Shown piece after piece: positions 1-5,465 of a stretch of DNA of 6,801 nt. How positions within the stretch are numbered: position 1 is the stretch's first letter; each line of letters begins with the position of its first letter. The stretch comes from Chloroflexota bacterium (lineage in GTDB: Bacteria; Chloroflexota; Dehalococcoidia; Dehalococcoidales; RBG-16-60-22), in assembly GCA_025358235.1 (NCBI GenBank), contig JANYKH010000028.1:1-6801 (forward strand). The letters run 5' to 3'. A program made the translations under genes and the position numbers. Under the pieces are notes generated by a model, which was not told the DNA's origin, did not search any database, and worked only from the letters and a program-made list of their open reading frames with translations.

Positions 1-936
1 TTCATCAACCCTTTTACCGGCGGCCCGCCAGATCATAACGTAATAGGAGATAAAGGCGGCGATAATGCCGATAGGAATGGCGGCCATGGGCGTAATGAAG
101 CCTGCCGCCGGAGTTACCGCAGCCAGACCAACCACGGCCCCGGTAACTGTTCCAAGCAGGCTGGGACGGCCATGGTACCAGCCCAGGAACATCCAGGTAA
201 GACCCGCCGCGGCACCGCTGGTGTTAGTCGTGACGAAAGCGTTTACGGCGACGGCATTGGCGCTCAGGGCACTGCCGGCGTTAAACCCAAACCAGCCGAA
301 CCAGAGCAGAGCCGCGCCGATGGCTACCAGGGGGATGCTGTTGGGTTCCATCTTGTCCCCGGCGAGATAGCCTTTCCGGGGTCCCAGTAAAAGAGCCATG
401 GTCATGGCGGAAACTCCAGCCGTGATATGAACGACGATACCGCCGGCGAAATCGATAACGCCCATACGTGCCATAAAACCCCCCGATCCCCACACCCAGT
501 GGGCCACCGGAATATAGACAATAGTAAACCAGAGCGCTGAGAAAAGCAGGACGGCGCTGAATTTCATCCTCTCGACGACCGCTCCAGTAATCAGAGCGAC
601 TGTAATAACCGCGAACATGGCCTGATAAATGGCAAACGCCAGGTGCGGAACAGTAGTGGCATAAACCGCAGAAGGTTCCGCCCCAACACCCCGGAATCCT
701 ACCCAATCCAGCCCGCCAATAATCCCCCAATGGTCAGGTCCGAAGGTGAGGCTGTAACCGTAAAGCATCCACAGGATGCCCACGAGTCCCAGCGCGGAAA
801 AACTCATCATCATCGTGGAGAGCAGGTTCTTGCGCCGGACCATGCCTCCGTAAAACAGGGCCAGACCGGGCGTCATCAGCATGACGAGTGCAGCGGAAAT
901 CAGTATCCAGGCGGTATCACCGGTATTAGTATTCAT
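1..936 (-). CDS. amt: Ammonium transporter Amt (partial, C-terminus off the left edge)
   Basis: Inner-membrane channel of the Amt/MEP/Rh family that takes up ammonium. The minus frame is open from an ATG at 936 to the window edge, giving 312 residues against the usual 400-450. The protein starts MNTNTGDTAW and shows about eight or nine hydrophobic segments. Pore residues known from E. coli AmtB are recognisable: F108 (YQAMF, F107 in AmtB), W149 (HWVWG, W148), D162 and H170 in the family signature DFAGGIVVHITAG (D160, H168), F218 and S222 in WFGFNAGS (F215, S219). The second pore histidine (H318 in AmtB) would lie beyond the edge. An AGAGGA ribosome site (943-948) sits 6 nt before the ATG, which supports this start. 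It lies 71 bp after hisF on the same strand. A glnB/glnK gene often follows amt, but that region is not visible. The identification is secure from motifs; the numbering against AmtB is from memory. Confidence 0.96.
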   Translation of the reverse strand, partial: MNTNTGDTAWILISAALVMLMTPGLALFYGGMVRRKNLLSTMMMSFSALGLVGILWMLYGYSLTFGPDHWGIIGGLDWVGFRGVGAEPSAVYATTVPHLAFAIYQAMFAVITVALITGAVVERMKFSAVLLFSALWFTIVYIPVAHWVWGSGGFMARMGVIDFAGGIVVHITAGVSAMTMALLLGPRKGYLAGDKMEPNSIPLVAIGAALLWFGWFGFNAGSALSANAVAVNAFVTTNTSGAAAGLTWMFLGWYHGRPSLLGTVTGAVVGLAAVTPAAGFITPMAAIPIGIIAAFISYYVMIWRAAGKRVDE

Positions 937-955
937 CAGCCGTCCTCTTCGTAAA

Positions 956-961
956 ATTATA
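956..961 (-). promoter_or_regulatory. Possible -10 box of an amt promoter
   Basis: On the minus strand this reads TATAAT, a perfect -10 hexamer, 20 nt before the amt ATG. A start site near 949 would leave a leader of only about 12 nt holding the AGAGGA ribosome site. No convincing -35 is found 16-18 nt upstream, and no clear terminator separates hisF from amt in the 71-bp gap. Co-transcription with hisHF is therefore equally possible. Confidence 0.35.
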
Positions 962-1007
962 ACTACCGGACCGACTTGATACCCCTAAGGCTAATTTTAT
1001 TTTGGGT

Positions 1008-1766
1008 TTAAAGTCTGACCGGTATATTCTGCGATCTTAAAAATTCTTTGGCCTGGCGGATGGTAAATTGCTCGTAGTGGAAAATACTGGCCGCCAGAAC
1101 TGCGTCCGCTTTGCCATCCAAAAGGGCTTTGCAAAGATCTTCCAGGGAACCGGCTCCGCCGGAAGCGATAACGGGCACGCTCACCGTTTCCGAGACCGCC
1201 CTTGTAAGTTCGATGTCATAACCCACGCGGTGCCCGTCGGCATCGATACTGGTAAGAAGAATCTCACCGGCCCCCAGCTTTACGGCTTTCTGGGCCCATT
1301 TAACTGCATCAATCCCGGTAGGCTTCTGACCGCTGTGAGTATAAACCTGCCACCCGCCGCCCGGTAGCCGTTTGGCGTCTATGGCAATTACGATGCACTG
1401 GCTGCCGAAACGCTCTGCGCCCTCGCTGAGTATCCTGGGATTAACAACCGCGGCAGTATTAATGGAAACTTTGTCCGCGCCGGCCCGCAGCATTTTTTGG
1501 ACATCATCCGTCGTGCTGATGCCCCCGCCCACGGTTAGAGGTATAAATACCTTTTCTGAAATTCGCTCCACGATATCTGCCATGGTCTTACGGCCTTCCG
1601 GAGTGGCGGTAATATCCAGGAAGACCAGTTCATCAGAGCCTTCCTTATAATAGTAGCTGGCCAGTTCCACCGGATCCCCGGCATCACGCAGTCCTTTGAA
1701 ACTCGTGCCTTTGACAACACGCCCGTTTTTAACATCGAGACAGGGGATGATTCTTTTGGTTAACAT
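1008..1766 (-). CDS. hisF: Imidazole glycerol phosphate synthase, cyclase subunit HisF
   Basis: Cytoplasmic (beta/alpha)8-barrel enzyme of histidine biosynthesis. With HisH it turns PRFAR plus ammonia into imidazole glycerol phosphate and AICAR. The 252-residue protein is full length for the family (about 250-258). It begins [12 protein letters not shown], with catalytic D11, and the second catalytic aspartate is D130 in VIAIDAKR. Phosphate-binding glycine loops are present: TVGGGI (about 78-83) and ASGGAG in the C-terminal half. The ATG at 1766 is preceded by a purine-rich ribosome site, GAAGGGGG (1773-1780), 6 nt away and lying inside the end of hisH. Only one base separates the hisH stop from this start, so the two subunits are very likely translationally coupled. 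The stop is TAA at 1010-1008. No anomalies are seen. Confidence 0.98.
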   Translation of the reverse strand: MLTKRIIPCLDVKNGRVVKGTSFKGLRDAGDPVELASYYYKEGSDELVFLDITATPEGRKTMADIVERISEKVFIPLTVGGGISTTDDVQKMLRAGADKVSINTAAVVNPRILSEGAERFGSQCIVIAIDAKRLPGGGWQVYTHSGQKPTGIDAVKWAQKAVKLGAGEILLTSIDADGHRVGYDIELTRAVSETVSVPVIASGGAGSLEDLCKALLDGKADAVLAASIFHYEQFTIRQAKEFLRSQNIPVRL

Positions 1767-1767
1767 A

Positions 1768-2379
1768 TCACGCCCCCTTCGCGAGCTTCAGAAAATTTGC
1801 GTACATCTTCAAGCCATACTCGCCGCTTTTCTCAGGATGGAACTGTGCCGCAATAACGTTATCGTAGGCGATCATGCTGCAAAAAGGCTTACCGTATTCG
1901 GTTATGCCGGTGACAACATCGGGGTCATCCGGCACTGCATAATAACTATGCACAAAATAGAAATTAGCATTATCCGGAATCCCGTTAAATATCTTGTGGG
2001 GCTTTACCTGTTTTACCTGGTTCCAGCCCATTTGTGGCACTTTTAAACCGGCCGGGAACTTTACCACTTTGCCGTGTATAATACCGAGGCATTTTTCATC
2101 TCCGCCTTCTTCTGTGGAATCCAGCAAAACCTGAAGCCCGATGCAGATTCCGAAAAATGGCCTTCCGTCCTCGATAACGCGGGAAATGGCCTCGCTGAGA
2201 CCCTGTTCATTCAGACTTTTAACCGTCGCCCCCGCAGCGCCGACCCCCGGCAGGACAACCGTGGTGGCTTTAAGTATATCTTGCGGACGGTTGGAAACCA
2301 GTGGTTCCGCACCCAGAGCGCGAAAAGCGTTCACCACGCTTCTTATATTCCCGGCGCCGTAGTCGATTATGGCAAGCAT
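1768..2379 (-). CDS. hisH: Imidazole glycerol phosphate synthase, glutamine amidotransferase subunit HisH
   Basis: Class I (triad) glutamine amidotransferase that hydrolyses glutamine and channels the ammonia into the HisF barrel. The 203 residues match the usual length (about 200). The start [14 protein letters not shown] is the family N-terminus. The oxyanion-strand motif LPGVG is at 43-47, the nucleophile C79 is in FFGICIGLQ, and H181 and E183 in QFHPEKSG complete the triad. Residues around 115-120 (PQMGWN) and 141-149 (YFVHSYYAV) are typical HisH conserved blocks. The ATG at 2379 has a GAGGT ribosome site (2387-2391) 7 nt upstream. It is the first gene of a minus-strand unit hisH-hisF(-amt). 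hisA, which often lies between hisH and hisF, is absent here. Confidence 0.98.
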   Translation of the reverse strand: MLAIIDYGAGNIRSVVNAFRALGAEPLVSNRPQDILKATTVVLPGVGAAGATVKSLNEQGLSEAISRVIEDGRPFFGICIGLQVLLDSTEEGGDEKCLGIIHGKVVKFPAGLKVPQMGWNQVKQVKPHKIFNGIPDNANFYFVHSYYAVPDDPDVVTGITEYGKPFCSMIAYDNVIAAQFHPEKSGEYGLKMYANFLKLAKGA

Positions 2380-2386
2380 GTTTTAT

Positions 2387-2438
2387 ACCTCATAAAAGCG
2401 ATAATATTAATTATAACCTGCCTGCTTGCCGGTATCAT
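2387..2438 (-). promoter_or_regulatory. Candidate hisH promoter and ribosome site
   Basis: Read on the minus strand, a perfect TATAAT (2410-2415) follows ATGATA (2433-2438, four of six matches to TTGACA) with a 17-nt spacer. The predicted start near 2403 gives a leader of about 24 nt containing the GAGGT ribosome site (2387-2391). The leader is too short for an attenuator or T-box, so any control would act at initiation. Confidence 0.55.
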
Positions 2439-2449
2439 CTTTCTGAACA

Positions 2450-2471
2450 ATACGGAAAACAGTTTCCGTAT
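2450..2471. repeat. Perfect 9-bp inverted repeat upstream of hisH
   Basis: The arms ATACGGAAA (2450-2458) and TTTCCGTAT (2463-2471) are separated by ACAG. No T-run follows on either strand, so it does not look like a terminator. Its centre lies about 57 bp upstream of the predicted hisH start site, which suits a regulator-binding site. The protein that would bind is unknown. Confidence 0.5.
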
Positions 2472-2583
2472 GCCGTTATATTACAACAGCCAGCCGTTTT
2501 CTGTCAATAGAACCCGGTATATATTGATGATCAAGTGGAAAGGAAAGTTCATGTCCCGTTATCAATTCGCTCCGGCTCTAAAC

Positions 2584-2612
2584 TTGATTTTCGGCGCGTC
2601 TTGCCTTAAAAT
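2584..2612 (+). promoter_or_regulatory. Promoter of the tRNA-Ile gene
   Basis: TTGATT (2584-2589) and TAAAAT (2607-2612) are separated by exactly 17 nt, with four and five of six matches to the sigma-70 consensus. Transcription would start near 2619-2620, only about 7 nt before the mature tRNA 5' end at 2627. This is a typical arrangement for a single-gene tRNA unit. Confidence 0.65.
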
Positions 2613-2626
2613 GGGAAATATCTTGT

Positions 2627-2703
2627 GGGCCACTAGCTCAGCTGGTTAGAGCACAGTCCTGATAAGACTGGGGTCTCTGGTTCGAGTCCAGAGTGGCCCA
2701 CCA
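2627..2703 (+). tRNA. tRNA-Ile, anticodon GAT, CCA encoded
   Basis: A complete cloverleaf can be folded by eye. The acceptor stem is GGGCCAC (2627-2633) with GTGGCCC (2693-2699). The D stem is GCTC with GAGC (2636-2639, 2649-2652). The anticodon stem is CAGTC with GACTG (2654-2658, 2666-2670) around the loop CTGATAA, giving anticodon GAT at 2661-2663. The variable loop is 5 nt, and the T arm is TCTGG-TTCGAGT-CCAGA. The discriminator base is A2700, followed by encoded CCA (2701-2703). It reads the isoleucine codons AUC and AUU. No 16S or 23S sequence flanks it, so in this window it is a solitary gene with its own promoter. No hairpin terminator was found downstream, only T-rich stretches. Confidence 0.98.
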
Positions 2704-2844
2704 TTTTATAGCCTCAGGAACACAACGTCTAACGAATCCCCTCTGCACACTTTCCTTTTTAATTTCACAAATATACCCTGTTTTTTACAAATTTCCCCAT
2801 GATATGGTGGATATTCTCTTAATTTGGTGCTACAATGCCGTATT
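2704..2844 (+). other. Gene-free gap between the tRNA and the binding-protein gene
   Basis: These 141 bp are AT-rich with several T-runs (for example 2781-2786). I see no credible ORF, RNA fold or repeat. Only the last 40 bases contain a candidate promoter for the next gene. Confidence 0.6.
2808..2836 (+). promoter_or_regulatory. Candidate promoter of the binding-protein gene
   Basis: TACAAT (2831-2836, five of six) lies 17 nt after TGGATA (2808-2813, four of six). The predicted start is at about 2843-2845, essentially at the ATG (2845). If correct, the message would be leaderless, which fits the lack of a close Shine-Dalgarno before that ATG. The -35 is weak, and another promoter further upstream cannot be excluded. 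Confidence 0.4.
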
Positions 2845-3861
2845 ATGCCTGCGAACAAACATCAATTGGCTAAAATCCCCTTAACGATAATCATTACTTC
2901 AATCCTTCTCCTCTCCACTTTGGTGTCATCTTGTTCCCCAGGGGGATTCTCCGGTCCACCCAAATCCATGACGCTGGCTAATCTTCACCTCACAGCCTCT
3001 GCACTGGTTTATATCGCGGAAGAAAAGAACTACTTTAACGAAAACGGTCTTGCAGTTACGATCAAGGAATTTGATACGGGAATCGCCACTACGAACGCGA
3101 TTCTGAGCGGTGAAGCGAATCTGGCTACCGTCGCGGAATTTGTGACCGTGGGCAATATCATTCAGAAACAGCCCATCAAAGTTCTCGGCACGATGGATAA
3201 AACATTGACTACGAACCTGATAGGCATGAAGAACCGCGGCGTCCTGAAAGTCGCTGATCTGGCCGGCAAACGAATTGGGCTCGGCAAAGGCACAAGTTCA
3301 GAATTCTACCTGGGCAGGTTCCTTGAACTTAACGGGATGAATATTAAGTCCGTTACAATGGTCGATTTACCACCAACAAAATTGCAGGATGCTGTCGCTG
3401 CGGGTGATGTTGACGCAATCGTGGGATGGGCGCCCTACACTACCCAAATAATAGACCGTTTCACAAACCAAACGATTGTCTGGCAGGTCCAGAGCAGCCA
3501 ACCCGTTTTCGGCAATATTATTGGTACTGCTGAATGGACGGCGGGGAATCAAGAAACCATTATCCTGTTTTGGAAATCGCTCGCTCAAGCAGAGTCATTT
3601 TTGCTGCGCTCTCCGGATGACGCCAAATCTATCGTTCAGAAAAAACTCGGACTTGAACGCACCTTCATCGATTCTGTCTGGCCTCAATACACTTTTGAGC
3701 TGTCAATGGAACAGGCTCTCGTTACCGCCATGGAAGATGAAGCTCGCTGGTTGATCACAAACAATTTCACCAAAGAATCTCAGATGCCAAAATTTATTGA
3801 CTATTTTGATGAGAAAGCCCTCAAGATAGTAAAACCGGAAGTAGTAAATATTATCCGGTAA
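2845..3861 (+). CDS. ABC transporter substrate-binding lipoprotein, NMT1/SsuA/TauA type
   Basis: Solute-binding lipoprotein that would capture a small molecule outside the membrane and hand it to an ABC permease. From the ATG at 2845 it has 338 residues. It has a basic N-terminus (K5, K10), a hydrophobic stretch at about 11-26 and a lipobox VSSC with lipidated C30, then a Gly/Pro/Ser linker. The mature part has blocks typical of the family: GLAVTIKEFDTG with AILSGEANLAT (about 68-95), DLAGKRIGLGKGTSSEF (138-154), and AGDVDAIVGWAPY (186-198). Family members bind aliphatic sulfonates, taurine, nitrate, thiamine precursors or riboflavin, and the ligand cannot be read from this sequence. No permease or ATPase gene is in the window. 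An in-frame TTG (2824) or GTG (2827) would add seven or six residues, but the upstream purine block GGTGGA (2806-2811) is 12 nt or more away. The ATG is preferred on signal-peptide shape. It lies between the tRNA and the hydroxylase operon, on the same strand as both. Confidence 0.88.
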   Translation: MPANKHQLAKIPLTIIITSILLLSTLVSSCSPGGFSGPPKSMTLANLHLTASALVYIAEEKNYFNENGLAVTIKEFDTGIATTNAILSGEANLATVAEFVTVGNIIQKQPIKVLGTMDKTLTTNLIGMKNRGVLKVADLAGKRIGLGKGTSSEFYLGRFLELNGMNIKSVTMVDLPPTKLQDAVAAGDVDAIVGWAPYTTQIIDRFTNQTIVWQVQSSQPVFGNIIGTAEWTAGNQETIILFWKSLAQAESFLLRSPDDAKSIVQKKLGLERTFIDSVWPQYTFELSMEQALVTAMEDEARWLITNNFTKESQMPKFIDYFDEKALKIVKPEVVNIIR

Positions 3862-3904
3862 ACGTCATTCAATATCCATACCGCACCACAAAAGACTCGT
3901 TGAC

Positions 3905-3934
3905 TGGCGGGCCCGCCATTTAATTTACTTTATT
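3905..3934 (+). terminator. Likely rho-independent terminator after the binding-protein gene
   Basis: A perfect 14-bp palindrome, TGGCGGGCCCGCCA (3905-3918), can fold as a 5-bp GC-rich stem with a GGCC loop. It is followed directly by T-rich sequence (TTTAATTTACTTTATT). It lies 43 nt after the stop codon. The stem is short and the T tract is broken, so termination may be partial. The palindrome could instead be a protein-binding site. Confidence 0.45.
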
Positions 3935-3983
3935 CTATCGGGGCCTAACCAATCCTTTGGCATATTATTCCTGTTTAATATTT

Positions 3984-3992
3984 TGATATAAT
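3984..3992 (+). promoter_or_regulatory. Candidate upstream promoter P1 (extended -10) of the hydroxylase operon
   Basis: TGATATAAT matches the extended -10 pattern TGnTATAAT exactly. A clear -35 at normal spacing is absent, as is common for extended -10 promoters. The predicted start is near 3999, about 105 nt before the first gene. The surrounding DNA is strongly AT-rich, so a chance match is possible. Confidence 0.35.
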
Positions 3993-3995
3993 AAA

Positions 3996-4010
3996 TTAAC
4001 GTTTAGTTAA
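3996..4010. repeat. Small dyad TTAAC-N5-GTTAA between the two promoters
   Basis: Arms 3996-4000 and 4006-4010 are perfect 5-bp inverted repeats with a 5-nt spacer. They lie just downstream of P1 and just upstream of the -35 of P2, where an operator would be expected. The short arms in AT-rich DNA make chance occurrence plausible. Confidence 0.25.
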
Positions 4011-4014
4011 ATGA

Positions 4015-4043
4015 TTGACAAAGTATAGTCAACGCAATAATAT
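4015..4043 (+). promoter_or_regulatory. Main candidate promoter P2 of the hydroxylase operon, with overlapping dyad
   Basis: A perfect TTGACA (4015-4020) is followed after exactly 17 nt by TAATAT (4038-4043, four of six). The start would be near 4050, giving a leader of about 55 nt before the ATG at 4105. The -35 is also one arm of an inverted repeat, TTGAC (4015-4019) and GTCAA (4028-4032) with an 8-nt spacer. A protein bound there would block RNA polymerase, so repression is plausible. The leader is too short for a molybdenum-cofactor riboswitch. Confidence 0.6.
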
Positions 4044-4104
4044 GAAATTCAGTTCTTAGCTAAATATGGGTTGCGACCCCTTCCATCTACCGGGAGAAAA
4101 GAGA

Positions 4105-4986
4105 ATGATTGACTTCCAATATCTTTCAGCCCGTTCTCTCAGCGAAGCACTTTCCCTGCTCAGAGAAACCAAACACTCCAGATTGTTGGCGGGCGGCACC
4201 GACCTGATTGTCCAGATGAAGGACCGCCGGGCTAATCCATCAGCCTGTATTGACGTTAAGAAGATCCAGGAACTAAACCGGCTTGAATGGGACGGCAACT
4301 CTTTGCACATTGGCGCCGCGGTGCCGCTGGCTAAAATCATCGCTTTTAATGAGGTAAAAAACCGGTTCAATATCCTGTATCAGGCTATGTCCTTAATCGG
4401 GTCGGTACAGGTCAGGAACCGGGGCACGGCTGGGGGCAATATTTGCAACGCCGCTCCCTCCGCTGATTCTCCCCCGGCGCTGTTATGTCTCGGGGCCAGA
4501 GCAGTAATCGCGGGAAACAACTCGCAACGGATTTTGCCTATGGAGAAATTCTTCCGCGGACCGGGAAAAACGGTAATGACCGCAGATGAACTACTCGTCG
4601 AGATAGAAGTACCCACCCCTCCCCCTCACTCCGCCGGCTGTTACATGAGACATACTCCCAGAGAGGAAATGGACATCGCCGTAGCCGGTGTTGGTTCTTT
4701 CCTGGTATTGGATGAAACCGGGCGCTGCACCCAGGCCAGAATCGCAATGGGCGCTATGGCTCCAACCCCAATCAGAGCAATCGAGGCCGAAGCAGGTTTA
4801 ACCGGAAAAGTATTAAATCATGATCTGCTTGAAAAAGCTGCGGAACAGGCTTCACTGGAAGCCCGCCCGATATCCGATTTGCGCGCTTCAATGGAATACC
4901 GACGCGAGATTGTAAAGGTACTTGCCCGCCGAACGCTAACCAATGCCTGGCAGGCGGCATCAGCCGGTGGAGTTAAATCCAAATGA
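4105..4986 (+). CDS. Molybdenum hydroxylase, FAD-binding medium subunit (CoxM/XdhB-like)
   Basis: FAD subunit of a heterotrimeric (likely dimer of trimers) molybdenum hydroxylase, accepting electrons from the 2Fe-2S subunit and passing them to an external acceptor. The 293 residues are normal for the family (about 280-300). The N-terminal MIDFQYLSARSLSEAL is the usual start of these proteins. The two FAD loops are visible: LLAGGTDL (27-34) and RNRGTAGGNICNAAPSAD (104-121). The C-terminal part (about 178-283) corresponds to the CO dehydrogenase flavoprotein C-terminal domain. The ATG at 4105 is chosen over an in-frame ATG at 4066 because GGGAG (4092-4096) sits 8 nt before it and the family start coincides; the 13 extra residues are unlike the family. 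The stop TGA overlaps the next start as ATGA. The substrate specificity lies in the large subunit, so a narrower name is not justified. Confidence 0.93.
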   Translation: MIDFQYLSARSLSEALSLLRETKHSRLLAGGTDLIVQMKDRRANPSACIDVKKIQELNRLEWDGNSLHIGAAVPLAKIIAFNEVKNRFNILYQAMSLIGSVQVRNRGTAGGNICNAAPSADSPPALLCLGARAVIAGNNSQRILPMEKFFRGPGKTVMTADELLVEIEVPTPPPHSAGCYMRHTPREEMDIAVAGVGSFLVLDETGRCTQARIAMGAMAPTPIRAIEAEAGLTGKVLNHDLLEKAAEQASLEARPISDLRASMEYRREIVKVLARRTLTNAWQAASAGGVKSK

Positions 4987-5465
4987 AAAAACTTATCGCC
5001 CTCACGGTAAACGGCCAAGTGCATGAAGTCGCGGTTGAGCCCCGGCAAACACTTCTTGATGCCCTGCGATATGACCTGGGACTAACCGGCACTAAAGAAG
5101 GTTGTGGCACCGGGAACTGCGGAAGTTGCACCGTAATTATGGACGGCAAAGCCATTAACTCCTGCCTGGTGCTTGCTATCGATTCGGAAGGCAATAATAT
5201 CACGACCATCGAAGGACTGGCTCAAGATGGACAACTTCATCCCCTCCAGCAGGCGTTTATAGATGAGAGCGCCATCCAGTGCGGCTTCTGCGCGCCGGGA
5301 ATGTTGCTCTCCGCTAAAGCCCTCATCGATGTGAACCACCACCCCACCGAAATCGAGATAAGGCAGGCCATAGCCGGCAACATCTGCCGCTGCACAGGTT
5401 ATGACAAAATCGTCAGAACGATATTAAAACAGACCGCTACCGGAAAGGAACAATGCCATGCCTGA
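4983..5465 (+). CDS. Molybdenum hydroxylase, 2Fe-2S small subunit (CoxS/XdhC-terminal type)
   Basis: Iron-sulfur subunit that relays electrons from the Mo centre to FAD. It has 160 residues, normal for CoxS-like proteins (about 150-170). The N-terminal plant-type ferredoxin domain ligates one cluster through C41, C46, C49 (GCGTGNCGSC) and C61. The C-terminal helical domain ligates the second, Mo-proximal cluster through C100 and C103 (QCGFC) and C135 and C137 (CRC). Q99, just before C100, is the conserved residue that contacts the pterin cofactor in the family. All eight ligands are present, so the protein should be functional. The start overlaps the FAD gene by 4 nt (ATGA), with GGTGGAG (4966-4972) 10 nt upstream. 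The C-terminus overlaps the next gene by 8 nt. Confidence 0.96.
   Translation: MKKLIALTVNGQVHEVAVEPRQTLLDALRYDLGLTGTKEGCGTGNCGSCTVIMDGKAINSCLVLAIDSEGNNITTIEGLAQDGQLHPLQQAFIDESAIQCGFCAPGMLLSAKALIDVNHHPTEIEIRQAIAGNICRCTGYDKIVRTILKQTATGKEQCHA

Noticed and set aside
281..730. Minus-strand ORF of 149 codons inside the amt region.
   Set aside because: It is another frame of the amt gene; the correct frame, open from 936 to 1, carries all the Amt motifs.
2524..2534. Palindrome TTGAT-G-ATCAA in the divergent gap as an operator.
   Set aside because: The arms are only 5 bp and it is not placed at a promoter core; it is likely chance in AT-rich sequence.
2074..2649. Long plus-strand ORF of 191 codons running across hisH and the tRNA.
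   Set aside because: It is antisense to hisH, whose catalytic triad and ribosome site are clear, and it extends into the tRNA; no recognisable domain.
2680..3495. The 3' end of the tRNA as an attachment site with an integrated element, because GTCCAGAG recurs near 3486.
   Set aside because: Only eight bases match, there is no integrase gene, and the neighbouring genes are ordinary metabolic genes; the match is expected by chance.
4066..4104. In-frame ATG at 4066 as the start of the FAD subunit, adding 13 residues.
   Set aside because: The ATG at 4105 has a GGGAG site at 8 nt spacing and matches the family N-terminus; the extra residues do not resemble the family.
4044..4104. A riboswitch (for example for molybdenum cofactor or purines) in the hydroxylase leader.
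   Set aside because: The predicted leader of about 55 nt is too short and AT-rich, and no conserved riboswitch core is seen.
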